Positions 17,685 to 26,409 of a stretch of 64,000 nt of DNA are shown here, piece after piece. Origin of the DNA: a virus. Where the stretch lies: IMG/VR virus record IMGVR_UViG_3300031834_001450, positions 1-64,000 of that record, one strand, 5' to 3'. The notes below the pieces were generated by a model. That model saw only the letters and a program-made list of their open reading frames with translations. It searched no databases and had not been told where the DNA came from. Position 1 is the first letter of the stretch, and each line of letters begins with the position of its first letter. Position numbers and translations under genes: made by a program.

Positions 17685-19835
17685 ATGAGTAGAACACAAA
17701 TTATAGAAAAAGATCTTTCAGGATTTATAAATACTCTTGTTGATGAAACAGGAGCGATGGTTTTAACTACAGCAAAAGGAAAATCAACTCCAATGTATTT
17801 ACAATCAGAAGAAGATTGTTTAAGAGAATTGGGTAGACCTTCTGCAACTTATCATGGAGTTTTTGAAGCAATTGCATTTACACGAAGAGCCCCTTTATAT
17901 GTAGCTTGTGCAATTGGAACTGGAGCAGTTTATGGTGGAGTAGATGTAGGTGCAGCAACTGTAACTACTTTTGGAGTTGGTAGAACACCTAGTACCTTTA
18001 ATTATGGATCTACTTTAAAAGGAGCAACTCATTCAGTTGGGATAGGTACAGGTATTACAGCTACTTATTCAGGAATTATAACAAATATTCCAGTAGCTGA
18101 TGAAGCTAATTTTAAAGTATTAGTTAATGGTTATGAAAAAGTTGTTACAATGGCGACAGGTGGTGCATTATCTGGAACAGATATTACAGCAGGTTCAGTA
18201 GTATTAGCAACAGGTGTATATTCAATTACATTTGCTGGAGTTGTTGGAAGTTATGCAACTGTTATTACGAATGTAAATTTTAGTTCAACTTTAGATTTAA
18301 GTTTAGGATCAACAGATAAATATATTAAAATATCTATTGATGGTAATATTCAAACTATTAATCTTGGTCAATCTGCGACTACTTCAAGAGCTTCTGTAAT
18401 TTCTGCCATTAATTCAGCTTTTGGATATACTGCAGCAGTAGTCGATACAAATTATATTAGATTAACAGGAAGAAATGGAAGTACCATTGGTAGTATAACA
18501 GTTGAAACTCCTACAACAGGAGATTCAGCATTAACAATAGTTTTCAGTTCTGGTGGAACAAGTTTAACAGATATTGGATCTAACCCAACTTTATCAATTC
18601 CTAAATATGGAGAAGCAGTTATTTTTAATTATCATTATACAGTTGATACTTCTTCTGTAGTTTCTCATAGTTTTTTTACAACTTCTCCCTATATAGATGA
18701 TTTAGCAGCTTCAATAACTTATGTATCTGGGAGTAAATTTACCTTAACCCTTTATAGAGTTCTTTCAACAGGCAATTCACTTCTTAATACTTATAATTAT
18801 TCACTCATAAATGAAAAAGATGCATTTGGTAAATCTTTATATTATATAGACGTATTTGATGAAAATCCATATGTAACTTTTAAACTTAATTCTGCTTTTG
18901 TTTCTACTCCATATACAGTTGCTTCTACAGCAATTGCATTTTCTGGTGGATCTAGGGGAGCTACTCCATTAACAGGGGATTATACTACAGCATGGAATCA
19001 ATTTCAATATGCTAATAAATATAAAGCTAAAATATTTATGGATGTATATGGTACACATGCATCAACAATAAATACTCTTATTCAAACTTATCAAACACAA
19101 GCACAAGGTATTACATGTGTTCCACTTGGTTATAGTGCTTCACAAGCTTTATCTTTTAGATCTGCACTAGCTCTTGATACAGATGATATAGGACTTTATC
19201 ATAATTGGGCTAAAATTCAAGATGATTATAATAATAGTTTTGCATGGATATCTCATGTAGGATCAGTAGGTAAAAAATTTGCTTATATGTCAGATGTTTA
19301 TGATGCTGCTGCTCCTGCAGGACTTGATGAAAATGGACATGGTGGACAATTAAATGATTGGTCAGTGAAAGAAGTAGAAATAGATTATACTCAAGCAGAA
19401 TTAGATTCTTTTTATAATGCTCAAATAAATCCATTACTACTTGATCCTTCTTATGGTTTATTAGCTTATGGAGATCAAACTCTTCAAGTAACGAATAGCG
19501 ATACAAGTTTTGTAGGAACAAGACGAGTATATAAATATATGCTAGATGTTATTTCTAAACAAATTCTTAGAAAACAAGAATTTAAAATAAATGATCCTCT
19601 TCATAGACTTATGGCAAAAGTTCAAACAGAAGAATTTGTTGAACCTATTAGAGCGAATGGTTGGATCCGGGAATTCAAAATTGTGTGTGATTCTAGTAAC
19701 AATACTGATATTGTTTTAAATAATCGTCAATTTATTTTGGATTTTTACTGTAAAATAACTCCAACAAGTGAGTGGATTATTTTAAGACTTACACGAGTTT
19801 CTCAAACAATTTCTATTGAAAGTTTAATAATTTAA
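17685..19835 (+). CDS. Contractile tail sheath protein
   Basis: 716 residues, similar in length to T4 gp18. The N-terminus (MSRTQIIEKDLSGF ... RRAPLYVACAIG) and the conserved C-terminal part, with INDPLHRLMAKVQ, NGWIREF and FYCKITPTSEWI, match tail sheath proteins, whose C-terminal domain packs on the tube. A variable beta-rich region lies between. It is the first gene of the rightward tail operon, with the late-type 14-mer and a GAGG ribosome-binding site upstream, and is followed by a hairpin and the tube gene. Confidence 0.85.
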   Translation: MSRTQIIEKDLSGFINTLVDETGAMVLTTAKGKSTPMYLQSEEDCLRELGRPSATYHGVFEAIAFTRRAPLYVACAIGTGAVYGGVDVGAATVTTFGVGRTPSTFNYGSTLKGATHSVGIGTGITATYSGIITNIPVADEANFKVLVNGYEKVVTMATGGALSGTDITAGSVVLATGVYSITFAGVVGSYATVITNVNFSSTLDLSLGSTDKYIKISIDGNIQTINLGQSATTSRASVISAINSAFGYTAAVVDTNYIRLTGRNGSTIGSITVETPTTGDSALTIVFSSGGTSLTDIGSNPTLSIPKYGEAVIFNYHYTVDTSSVVSHSFFTTSPYIDDLAASITYVSGSKFTLTLYRVLSTGNSLLNTYNYSLINEKDAFGKSLYYIDVFDENPYVTFKLNSAFVSTPYTVASTAIAFSGGSRGATPLTGDYTTAWNQFQYANKYKAKIFMDVYGTHASTINTLIQTYQTQAQGITCVPLGYSASQALSFRSALALDTDDIGLYHNWAKIQDDYNNSFAWISHVGSVGKKFAYMSDVYDAAAPAGLDENGHGGQLNDWSVKEVEIDYTQAELDSFYNAQINPLLLDPSYGLLAYGDQTLQVTNSDTSFVGTRRVYKYMLDVISKQILRKQEFKINDPLHRLMAKVQTEEFVEPIRANGWIREFKIVCDSSNNTDIVLNNRQFILDFYCKITPTSEWIILRLTRVSQTISIESLII

Positions 19836-19841
19836 AAATAA

Positions 19842-19880
19842 ATTAGTACTGTAAATAAAACTTTTATTTACAGTACTAAT
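19842..19880 (+). terminator. Perfect 19-bp inverted repeat between sheath and tube genes
   Basis: 19842-19860 and 19862-19880 are exact inverted copies with one base between them, so the real loop is a few bases. It could attenuate or process the transcript between sheath and tube, or act as an mRNA-stabilising hairpin. Confidence 0.6.
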
Positions 19881-19919
19881 ATAAAATAATGAATTTGAAA
19901 AAGATAAGAGGTAAAATAA

Positions 19920-20432
19920 ATGACAATTTCTACTGATCAGATACTTTCGCTTGGTGATGACGCTTTGGCCAGCCAGTTCTCAATTATATTTCCAAATGGT
20001 ATTCCAGGTGGTGGAGATGCAAATGCAATATCTTTAAGATGTGACCAAACTTTTGATCCACCTGAAGATGTAGTAAATGTATATGAAATATTTAGAAAAG
20101 GTTTTAAAATTCCTAAAACAGGTATGTTACAAGAAACTACTAAAGAATTTACAATAGATATAAGACTTGATCAAGCTTGGAAAGTATATGATGATATGCG
20201 AAAATGGGCTGATATGTCTTATGATCATAGTAATGGTACAGCTCTTCCAGAAATAATGGCTAGAAGTACTGTTATAATTCAAGCAGAAGATAGAACACAA
20301 GCAGGAGTAAAATCAATTAGTTTTAAATATGCCAAGCCAAAGTCTGTTAAAATTCAAACATTTGACAATCAATCAGGCGATCCTTTACGAATTACTGTTA
20401 TTTTTATTTATGTAGTAATGACGGTAGAATAG
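19920..20432 (+). CDS. Tail tube protein (T4 gp19-like)
   Basis: 170 residues. The middle block DQAWKVYDDMRKWADMSYD and the C-terminal KSVKIQTFDN and PLRITVIFIY match T4-like tube proteins. It polymerises to form the inner tube through which DNA passes. It ends with TAG, which overlaps the GTG start of the next gene (TAGTG). Confidence 0.8.
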   Translation: MTISTDQILSLGDDALASQFSIIFPNGIPGGGDANAISLRCDQTFDPPEDVVNVYEIFRKGFKIPKTGMLQETTKEFTIDIRLDQAWKVYDDMRKWADMSYDHSNGTALPEIMARSTVIIQAEDRTQAGVKSISFKYAKPKSVKIQTFDNQSGDPLRITVIFIYVVMTVE

Positions 20433-21064
20433 TGGCAATAGCAAACAATATTATAAATACTTATAAAAAAGGAGTAGATACTGCAGGAATACTTAATGAA
20501 GCTGATATTGCTATATTAAGTAATACTTCTATGCAGCATAAGTGTTTATTTGAAATGATTATTTATCCAGAAACTTTTCCTTCTACTGCTGGTGGAATTG
20601 TTTTAACTTCATTAGATACAATAATCATGAAATTTAATTTATATTCGATCAATGATATTCCTTTAGTTGGATTTGAATATCAACGATACGGTGGAATGAA
20701 TTATATAAAAGATATGATATATCCAGATACTTTTAATTGTACTTTTATTGAGAATGGAACTGGTAGTGTAAAAGGATATTTTAGAAAATGGCAAGATGCA
20801 ATAGCTGTATATACTCCAGCATTAGGAACATTAAAGAGAGATTATCTTTTTAAAGATAATCAAGATGATAGTAAAAGAACAGGTTTAATTATTCCTCTTC
20901 AAACAGATATGTTACCTTCTCCAGAATGGATAAAAATAGATGGAATGAAATTTAAAAATATAACGGGTATTGGTTATGATCATACTTCAGGAGAAAATGA
21001 GATATTAACTACAGAATTTACTTGTGATAGTATCAGATTATCATTAGGCACGTCTGCATTATAA
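20432..21064 (+). CDS. Second tube-like protein (tube initiator / baseplate-tube junction candidate)
   Basis: 210 residues from GTG 20432, coupled to the tube gene stop. The layout echoes tube proteins: VGFEYQRYGGMNYIKDM, GYFRKWQDAIAVYT and a late EFTCDSIRLSL strand. Two-tube-gene arrangements are common in T4-like and jumbo phages, where the second protein initiates the tube on the baseplate (compare gp54/gp48). The exact equivalent is not certain. Confidence 0.55.
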   Translation: MAIANNIINTYKKGVDTAGILNEADIAILSNTSMQHKCLFEMIIYPETFPSTAGGIVLTSLDTIIMKFNLYSINDIPLVGFEYQRYGGMNYIKDMIYPDTFNCTFIENGTGSVKGYFRKWQDAIAVYTPALGTLKRDYLFKDNQDDSKRTGLIIPLQTDMLPSPEWIKIDGMKFKNITGIGYDHTSGENEILTTEFTCDSIRLSLGTSAL

Positions 21065-21110
21065 GTCAACATACTAATAAAAAGTATTTAATAATTAAAG
21101 GAGAATATAC

Positions 21111-22283
21111 ATGGCTGAAAGTTTTATATTAAAACCAGAAGAGGTAGCAAGAAGAAGAAATCAAACAATAGAAAATAAAAAATTAGAAGAACAAACAGAA
21201 AAAGAAAATGAATTTCAAAATACAGCAGGATTAGTTAAAATTAATTATGAATCCCAAGGAAGATTTGGAACACCTACTACTCTTTATTTTGATGATTTTA
21301 ATGGTCAACACATTAATGATATTGAATTATCTACTCAAGATAATCTTCTAGAAAATTTAATTGTTATTCTTAACAATTTAAAAAGAAATGAACCAAATTT
21401 TAATATTAAAGATATGAGTGCAGAAGATTTATTAGAAACACTCATTGCAATAAAACAACAATTTGAAGGTAATACTCATATTCATTATTGGGTATGTAAT
21501 TGTCAATCTGAAAAAAGCGATAAAGATAGAATCATAAATGAACTTATTCTTGAATTATCAGATCTTAATTTTAACTCAATGACTCAGGTTGATGAAGAAA
21601 TGAAAAAATTCTTAACTGAAAGATTTGCTGAAATGACTTCAGATGAATTTAAACAATATCTATTAGTTAAATATAAAACTAATCCTTTAGATGATATTGA
21701 TACTTATACCAAAGAAGAGGAAATATCAAAAGTATTAGTGAAGGAACCCTTCCATATTATTGCACAAAAAGATATATATACAATAAGATATCCTAGACTT
21801 GAAGATATAATTAAAGCAAAAAAATATGCAGATAAATTATATGGATCTAAAATAAAAAATATTCAAAATAGACGAGAAGCAAATGTTCCTCTTTATGAAT
21901 TAAAAGAAAAAAAAGAAAATGAAATAAAAGAATTAAAAGACGAACAAGCAAAAGTAATAGTTCTTTATGCAAAATCAATGATGTTAATAACTAAAAATAA
22001 TTTAATTCTTTCTGATAGTGAAAAATATGAGGAATTTAAAAATGTTATTAAACGTAAAACAATGAGAAATATAGAAGATTTATTTGAAAATATTTCTTTT
22101 GGTCTACAAACGGAAACAGAGCTGATTTGCCCTTTATGTGGTGAATCGGAAAAGAGGTTACTTCGGGATTTCATCGATCCAAGACAACTTCTCCCCCTCA
22201 ATTATCGTAAACAAGATTCAGGAAATGATGCCCAGAGAAAATCTCAACTCAATTCAGGACTTGATTTTTATTTTGGTATATAG
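21111..22283 (+). CDS. Baseplate hub / tail assembly chaperone-like protein (frame-0 product)
   Basis: 390 residues. A central coiled or charged region follows FHIIAQKDIYTIRYPR. The C-terminus has CPLCGESEKRLLRDF. It lies between the tube genes and the tape-measure candidate, the usual place of tail assembly chaperones, and resembles T4 baseplate gp26-type proteins in general make-up. After codon 362 the sequence loses protein-like character (QDSGNDAQRKSQ) while an overlapping frame becomes well formed, which suggests a programmed frameshift at 22194-22197. RBS AAAGGAG 8 bases before ATG. Confidence 0.6.
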   Translation: MAESFILKPEEVARRRNQTIENKKLEEQTEKENEFQNTAGLVKINYESQGRFGTPTTLYFDDFNGQHINDIELSTQDNLLENLIVILNNLKRNEPNFNIKDMSAEDLLETLIAIKQQFEGNTHIHYWVCNCQSEKSDKDRIINELILELSDLNFNSMTQVDEEMKKFLTERFAEMTSDEFKQYLLVKYKTNPLDDIDTYTKEEEISKVLVKEPFHIIAQKDIYTIRYPRLEDIIKAKKYADKLYGSKIKNIQNRREANVPLYELKEKKENEIKELKDEQAKVIVLYAKSMMLITKNNLILSDSEKYEEFKNVIKRKTMRNIEDLFENISFGLQTETELICPLCGESEKRLLRDFIDPRQLLPLNYRKQDSGNDAQRKSQLNSGLDFYFGI

Positions 22284-22422
22284 AGTTGGATTGTCTGAAA
22301 CTGAAATACTTAAAATGAAAAGATGGATTCTTAAAAAAAGACTGAATCAATATGAAATTTATCAAAAAGCTAAACAAGCTGAAATGAAAAAAGCAACAAG
22401 TCAAATACCTTCTTTCAAATAG
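22191..22422 (+). other. Candidate +1 frameshift site and extension of the tail chaperone gene
   Basis: The frame-0 codons are CTC CCC CTC (22191-22199). The five C bases let the proline tRNA slip one base onto an identical CCC, after which TCA ATT ATC continues in an open frame to a TAG at 22420-22422. The extension is 74 residues (SIIVNKIQEMM ... SQIPSFK), helical and charged, and would give a 436-residue fusion. Independent translation from ATG ATG (MMPREN) is possible, but its ribosome-binding site is poor. The C-run stands out in such AT-rich DNA. Lambda-like and P2-like phages make chaperone fusions by frameshifting at this genome position, usually by -1. Confidence 0.55.
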
Positions 22423-22436
22423 AAGGTATTATTTTT
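22404..22436 (+). terminator. Rho-independent terminator overlapping the frameshift extension end
   Basis: Stem AATACCTTCT / AGAAGGTATT, 7-base loop, then ATTTTT. It includes the TAG of the extension and is followed at once by a late-type promoter 14-mer, forming a terminator-promoter junction before the tape-measure candidate. Confidence 0.7.
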
Positions 22437-22448
22437 ACTAATAAATAA
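22435..22448 (+). promoter_or_regulatory. Late-type promoter 14-mer before the tape-measure candidate
   Basis: TTACTAATAAATAA exactly, 17 bp before the ATG at 22466, with AGGAGG in between. Confidence 0.6.
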
Positions 22449-22465
22449 AAATAGGAGGTTTATAA

Positions 22466-24034
22466 ATGGAAGATAGTTTTGTAATGCCTGATTTTAATAA
22501 ACCTCTTAGTAAGGAATTAAAAAAAGAAGAAATAAAAGTTAATAAAATATACACCCCTTTTATGATAAAATTTTTTGGTGGCAATGGTATGTTTACTATG
22601 GCTATCAAAGGTCTACATAATATGCTTATTACTAGATTTACTCGTTTAATAGAAATTGTAGAAAAAGTATATGGAGAAACAGAATCAGGAAATAAATTCG
22701 ATAAAAAAAATGAACCAAAAGATGGAGATAAGAAAAAACAATCTTGGATAACAGAAAAATGGCAAAAAGTTATTAAATCTAATTTCTTTCAAAAAACTTT
22801 AGGATTTTTAAAAGGAATGGCATCAGTAAGTTTTATTACTACTCTTATTGCCTTTTTAATATTACTTAGAATGGGAATTATACAAAAATTTCTTCCTTGG
22901 TTCCTCAGTATTATTGGAAGTGCTATAACAGGGTTAATTAAATTTATACCGACTCTCTTAAAATTCTTTTGGAATTTATTAACTAAAATTATACCTAGTA
23001 TTTTAAAAACAATTTTTAGAACTATTTTTAAAATGTTAGGTATAGAAAATAAAACATTACTTAAATTTGCTGATTTTATTGCACAATGGTTACCACTTCT
23101 AATAGCAGGTATTTGGTTAATATCTACAATAATGCCAATAATAACTACTGTAGCTGGTGTTATAGGTGCTCTAAGTCTACCCATTGTTGCATTAGTTGCA
23201 GCTGTTGCATTATTAGGATATTTAATATATGATAATTGGGCTCTTATTAAACCAATGTTAATGGATATGTTTAATGAAATTAAATCATTTTTTAATAATT
23301 ATATAGTTCCTATGTTACCATATTTAAAGATAGTTGGTAAATTTTTATTTAAAATTCTTGGCATTATTTTTATGGGAATAATAAAAGTAATTAAAGCTAT
23401 TATATTATTTCCTATTAGACTCATTAAAGGATTATATACTTTTATAATAGGAGCAATTGCTGTTTTCAAAACAGGATATATTGTACTTAGTAATATATTT
23501 AGATCTATTTTTATAGACCCTATTAAAAGATTATTTAAAGCATTATCTAAAGCAGCCGCTCCAGTACTTAAAAAATTAACTCCTGTAATAAATATGATAA
23601 GTAGTCTTTTTAGTACAGTTGCTAGTGGAGTAACTTCTGCAATGTCTACTGTAACTAAAGTTATAAGTGATTTATTAGATTGGATTGGAGCTGTTTCTGA
23701 TTATGGTATAATGGATTATAAAGAACATAAACAACAAATAGAGGCTTCTGAAAAAGAAGCTGCACAATCAATTGTTGTTCAAGCGGCAAAAACAGATGCA
23801 ACAGAAAAACAATTAGTAGCAACTGGTCAATTAACAGCTGCAGAAGCTAGAGATGCATTAAAGTTAAGAGAATTATCAAAAGAAACTGGAATGTCTGCTA
23901 CTAGATTAGCTGCGGCTAAACAAACTGGTTTATTATCAGATTTGGAAATAAGTTCAAAACAAACTCAAACTGTTAAAGCAATGAATTTTTCATTAAGTAA
24001 AACAGGAACTTTAAAATTAGCTGAAAAGGGGTAA
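22466..24034 (+). CDS. Tape-measure-like membrane-rich tail protein
   Basis: 522 residues. A charged N-terminal part (to about residue 105) is followed by some nine hydrophobic or amphipathic segments between residues 115 and 410, such as FITTLIAFLILL and IMPIITTVAGVIGAL, and then a Lys/Glu/Ala-rich helical tail. DNWALIKPMLMDMF resembles the helical repeats of tape-measure proteins. Position after the chaperone-like gene and before the baseplate genes supports this. It would be short for a long tail; T4 gp29 is of similar size. Strong AGGAGG site. Confidence 0.55.
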   Translation: MEDSFVMPDFNKPLSKELKKEEIKVNKIYTPFMIKFFGGNGMFTMAIKGLHNMLITRFTRLIEIVEKVYGETESGNKFDKKNEPKDGDKKKQSWITEKWQKVIKSNFFQKTLGFLKGMASVSFITTLIAFLILLRMGIIQKFLPWFLSIIGSAITGLIKFIPTLLKFFWNLLTKIIPSILKTIFRTIFKMLGIENKTLLKFADFIAQWLPLLIAGIWLISTIMPIITTVAGVIGALSLPIVALVAAVALLGYLIYDNWALIKPMLMDMFNEIKSFFNNYIVPMLPYLKIVGKFLFKILGIIFMGIIKVIKAIILFPIRLIKGLYTFIIGAIAVFKTGYIVLSNIFRSIFIDPIKRLFKALSKAAAPVLKKLTPVINMISSLFSTVASGVTSAMSTVTKVISDLLDWIGAVSDYGIMDYKEHKQQIEASEKEAAQSIVVQAAKTDATEKQLVATGQLTAAEARDALKLRELSKETGMSATRLAAAKQTGLLSDLEISSKQTQTVKAMNFSLSKTGTLKLAEKG

Positions 24035-24037
24035 TAA

Positions 24038-24757
24038 ATGAATAGAATGATTATAACTTTTCAAACTCCTGATTTGGCATCTACTTTAACTTATCCTATT
24101 ATGGAAGATTTTCAAATAGAAACATCAACTGAATTTAGTAATTTTGCTGAATTATGTCCAACAATATCATCTCTTGTAGATTTAGGTATTACTTATGAAT
24201 CTGCCTCTTCGGGTGGAGTTTCTACTGCTGGATTTAATATAAGATCTATACTAGATGCCCCCAGATGGCGAAAAACTAATCCAGTAAAAATAACTCTTGA
24301 TTTGTTTTTTTACACAAAAACAAATCCAGTAACAGATGTACTTATTCCTATGAATGCATTACTTGGAGCTCATTTACCTAGATTTGTAGAAGGAAAAATT
24401 AAAGTTCCAGGGCTGAATGCAACAAATGTTAGTGATGTTAATAAAATAATTGGTGCGGCTAAAGAAAAAAGTACCGCATTAATTGAGGAATTGGGTGGTG
24501 GAAAAACAGGAGAAAAAGAACTTAGAAATATTCTTGAATCTCAATATAGTGCTTTATTTTCTGTTTTAATTCCTGGAGTTGTTTTTCTTCCTGTAGCTTT
24601 TATTTTTGCAATTGCTCCAACATATTCTAAACATGTTACAGAAAAAGGATATCCACTATGGGCAAGTGCTAATTTACAAATACAAAGTTTAACTCCTGCA
24701 TTAGCTGAATATTTTAGAGATGGAATGAATTATACTGCTGGTGGAATTGAAAGATAG
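24038..24757 (+). CDS. Baseplate structural protein (tube-cap candidate)
   Basis: 239 residues. It contains PRWRKTNPVKITLDLFFYTKT, then VLIPMNALLG, reminiscent of baseplate or tube-cap proteins of T4-like tails, and a hydrophobic stretch LFSVLIPGVVFLPVAFIFAIA near residues 175-195. The AAAAGGGG ribosome-binding site overlaps the previous gene's last codons. Name given by context; no single family is certain. Confidence 0.4.
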   Translation: MNRMIITFQTPDLASTLTYPIMEDFQIETSTEFSNFAELCPTISSLVDLGITYESASSGGVSTAGFNIRSILDAPRWRKTNPVKITLDLFFYTKTNPVTDVLIPMNALLGAHLPRFVEGKIKVPGLNATNVSDVNKIIGAAKEKSTALIEELGGGKTGEKELRNILESQYSALFSVLIPGVVFLPVAFIFAIAPTYSKHVTEKGYPLWASANLQIQSLTPALAEYFRDGMNYTAGGIER

Positions 24758-24765
24758 GAATATTT

Positions 24766-25065
24766 ATGAGAGAAAAAGTACAATTAATATTAGATGAAAC
24801 AGATGGAAATGTAATAAGAGATTCAGTATCTGTTGTATGGAAAGACTTTAAATGGACAAATGGATATTATAAACATAAAATATCTAAAATAGAGATAGAA
24901 CGCCCATATTTAATTTCTCAAAGTTATTATGGTATAATAGATTATTGGGATATTATATTACTTTTAAATAATATTGAAGATATATTTGAAATTGTTCCTT
25001 TAAGTGAATTATTTATTCCAAAATTAGACGATATAAAACAATTCATTTTAGATAATCGTAAATAA
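24766..25065 (+). CDS. Baseplate wedge protein gp53-like
   Basis: 99 residues. The pattern RPYLISQSYYGIIDYWDIIL followed by NNIEDIFEI and LFIP matches T4 gp53 and its small relatives (rPDLIS, yW.iI, N.I, IP). These proteins help close the baseplate wedge ring. Follows the previous gene by 8 bp and precedes the spike-like gene. Confidence 0.65.
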   Translation: MREKVQLILDETDGNVIRDSVSVVWKDFKWTNGYYKHKISKIEIERPYLISQSYYGIIDYWDIILLLNNIEDIFEIVPLSELFIPKLDDIKQFILDNRK

Positions 25066-25077
25066 AAGGAGTTTATA

Positions 25078-25776
25078 GTGCAAGGACCATTTCCAGCTAA
25101 AGTTATAAATAATAATGATACAAAAAAGAAAGGAAGAATTCAAATAAAAATTGAACATCTTCATTATAATATAAAAAATTCTGAACTTCCATGGGCAAAA
25201 CAGTATTCACTTGCAACAGGTGGAAGCGGTACTTATGGTAAATCAAGTATACCTGAAAATAACTCTTATGTATGGATAGGATATGAAGATGTAGATGAGT
25301 TAATGAGACAACCCTATTATTTAGCAGATATTCATTTTAGTAATTTACATCCTCATAATTTATTTGAAAATAATATTAAATCTTCTATTGGATCAGCAGC
25401 AGCATACCCTAATGCTAAATATACTTATTATCCTAATGGAATATGTATAGGAGTAGATAGTAGTTCAGGAAATAAAGAAATTTTTATTTATCATCCAACA
25501 GCTTCTATATTTATAGATAAAAATGGTAAAATTAAAATAAAAGCTACAGAGATAGAATTACTTGGAGGAACAACTCCTTCTGAAAGTTCTATTTTAGGAG
25601 AAACTTTAAAAACTACATTAGAAGCAATACTAGATCAAATTATTGCACATACTCATCCTTATATAAATGTTGCTGCACCTGCAGTTACTTCTCCTCCTGG
25701 AAATGCTGCTGCATTTACATTAATAAAAACAACACAAGTACCAACTACTTTATCTTTAAAAATAAAAAATAATTAA
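25078..25776 (+). CDS. Baseplate spike protein, gp5/gpV OB-fold-like
   Basis: 232 residues from GTG 25078 with AAAAGGAG 6 bases upstream. The N-terminus FPAKVINNNDTKKKGRIQIK is the OB-fold start of gp5/gpV/VgrG-type spike proteins, and PENNSYVWIGYED and RQPYYLA follow the pattern. The remainder (IFIDKNGKIKIKA, LLGG) is a short beta-helix-like stretch, then a tail with HTHPY that may bind a metal ion. No lysozyme domain is present. Confidence 0.7.
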   Translation: MQGPFPAKVINNNDTKKKGRIQIKIEHLHYNIKNSELPWAKQYSLATGGSGTYGKSSIPENNSYVWIGYEDVDELMRQPYYLADIHFSNLHPHNLFENNIKSSIGSAAAYPNAKYTYYPNGICIGVDSSSGNKEIFIYHPTASIFIDKNGKIKIKATEIELLGGTTPSESSILGETLKTTLEAILDQIIAHTHPYINVAAPAVTSPPGNAAAFTLIKTTQVPTTLSLKIKNN

Positions 25777-25780
25777 ATTA

Positions 25781-25794
25781 TTACTAATAAATAA
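25781..25794 (+). promoter_or_regulatory. Late-type promoter 14-mer before the gp25-like gene
   Basis: TTACTAATAAATAA exactly, 18 bp before the ATG at 25813, with AGGGG between. Confidence 0.6.
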
Positions 25795-25812
25795 TATAAT
25801 TAGGGGTATAGA

Positions 25813-26400
25813 ATGGCGGTTTTTCAAGATATTGATTTGTATGGAAGAGATAATGCAGATGGAACTCCTATAACTTATTATTCTGCTGATGCCATTAAAA
25901 ATGCACTTACTCAATGGGCGAATTCTAAAAGAGGAGATTATTTAATGGCACCAGGAGCTGGTGGAGCATTAGATAATTTTGTATTTAAAACACTAACAAC
26001 TGAAAATCTTTTAATTTTAAAAACTCAACTACTTACAGCATTAGTAAATCAATTTAGTCCTTCTATTACAGTTATTGATATAACTATTACTCCTGATTAT
26101 CAAAATAGAATAACAGAAATTGAAGTAACATATTCTATTCCAGAAGAAGGAATAACTGATTCAATAGCATTATTTATAAATACAGCTTTTAGTACTACTT
26201 CTTTTGAATATGAAATTGTTAGTTATATTGAACATAATTTATTAGAATTTGTAACAATTAAGAAACCAGATCAAAGCTCTAATCGTTTAATATATGATTA
26301 TGATATAAATAGTTGGAAATATGGAAAATATAAATTTGTTAATCTTTTACCAACAGATCCATATTTTACAGATATATTATTTATTTGCAATGGAAGTTAG
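25813..26400 (+). CDS. Baseplate wedge protein gp25/gpW-like
   Basis: 195 residues. ADAIKNALTQWANSKRGDYLM and GALDNFVFKTLT fit the GPW/gp25 family (helix, G-(D/E)-(Y/R), G-G-x-L-D/x-x-(L/F)). The family forms the wedge core that nucleates sheath assembly. About 60 residues longer at the C-terminus than T4 gp25. It has its own late-type promoter and is followed by the gp6/J-like gene, the usual order in contractile tails. Confidence 0.7.
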   Translation: MAVFQDIDLYGRDNADGTPITYYSADAIKNALTQWANSKRGDYLMAPGAGGALDNFVFKTLTTENLLILKTQLLTALVNQFSPSITVIDITITPDYQNRITEIEVTYSIPEEGITDSIALFINTAFSTTSFEYEIVSYIEHNLLEFVTIKKPDQSSNRLIYDYDINSWKYGKYKFVNLLPTDPYFTDILFICNGS

Positions 26401-26409
26401 AGGTTTAAT

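Noticed and set aside
19210-19521. Open frame on the minus strand inside the sheath gene
   Set aside because: Composition is that of an antisense frame (His/Leu/Tyr-rich repeats) and the sheath coding frame is certain.
22789-23184. Open frame opposite the tape-measure candidate
   Set aside because: Mirror of hydrophobic codons; no start signal.
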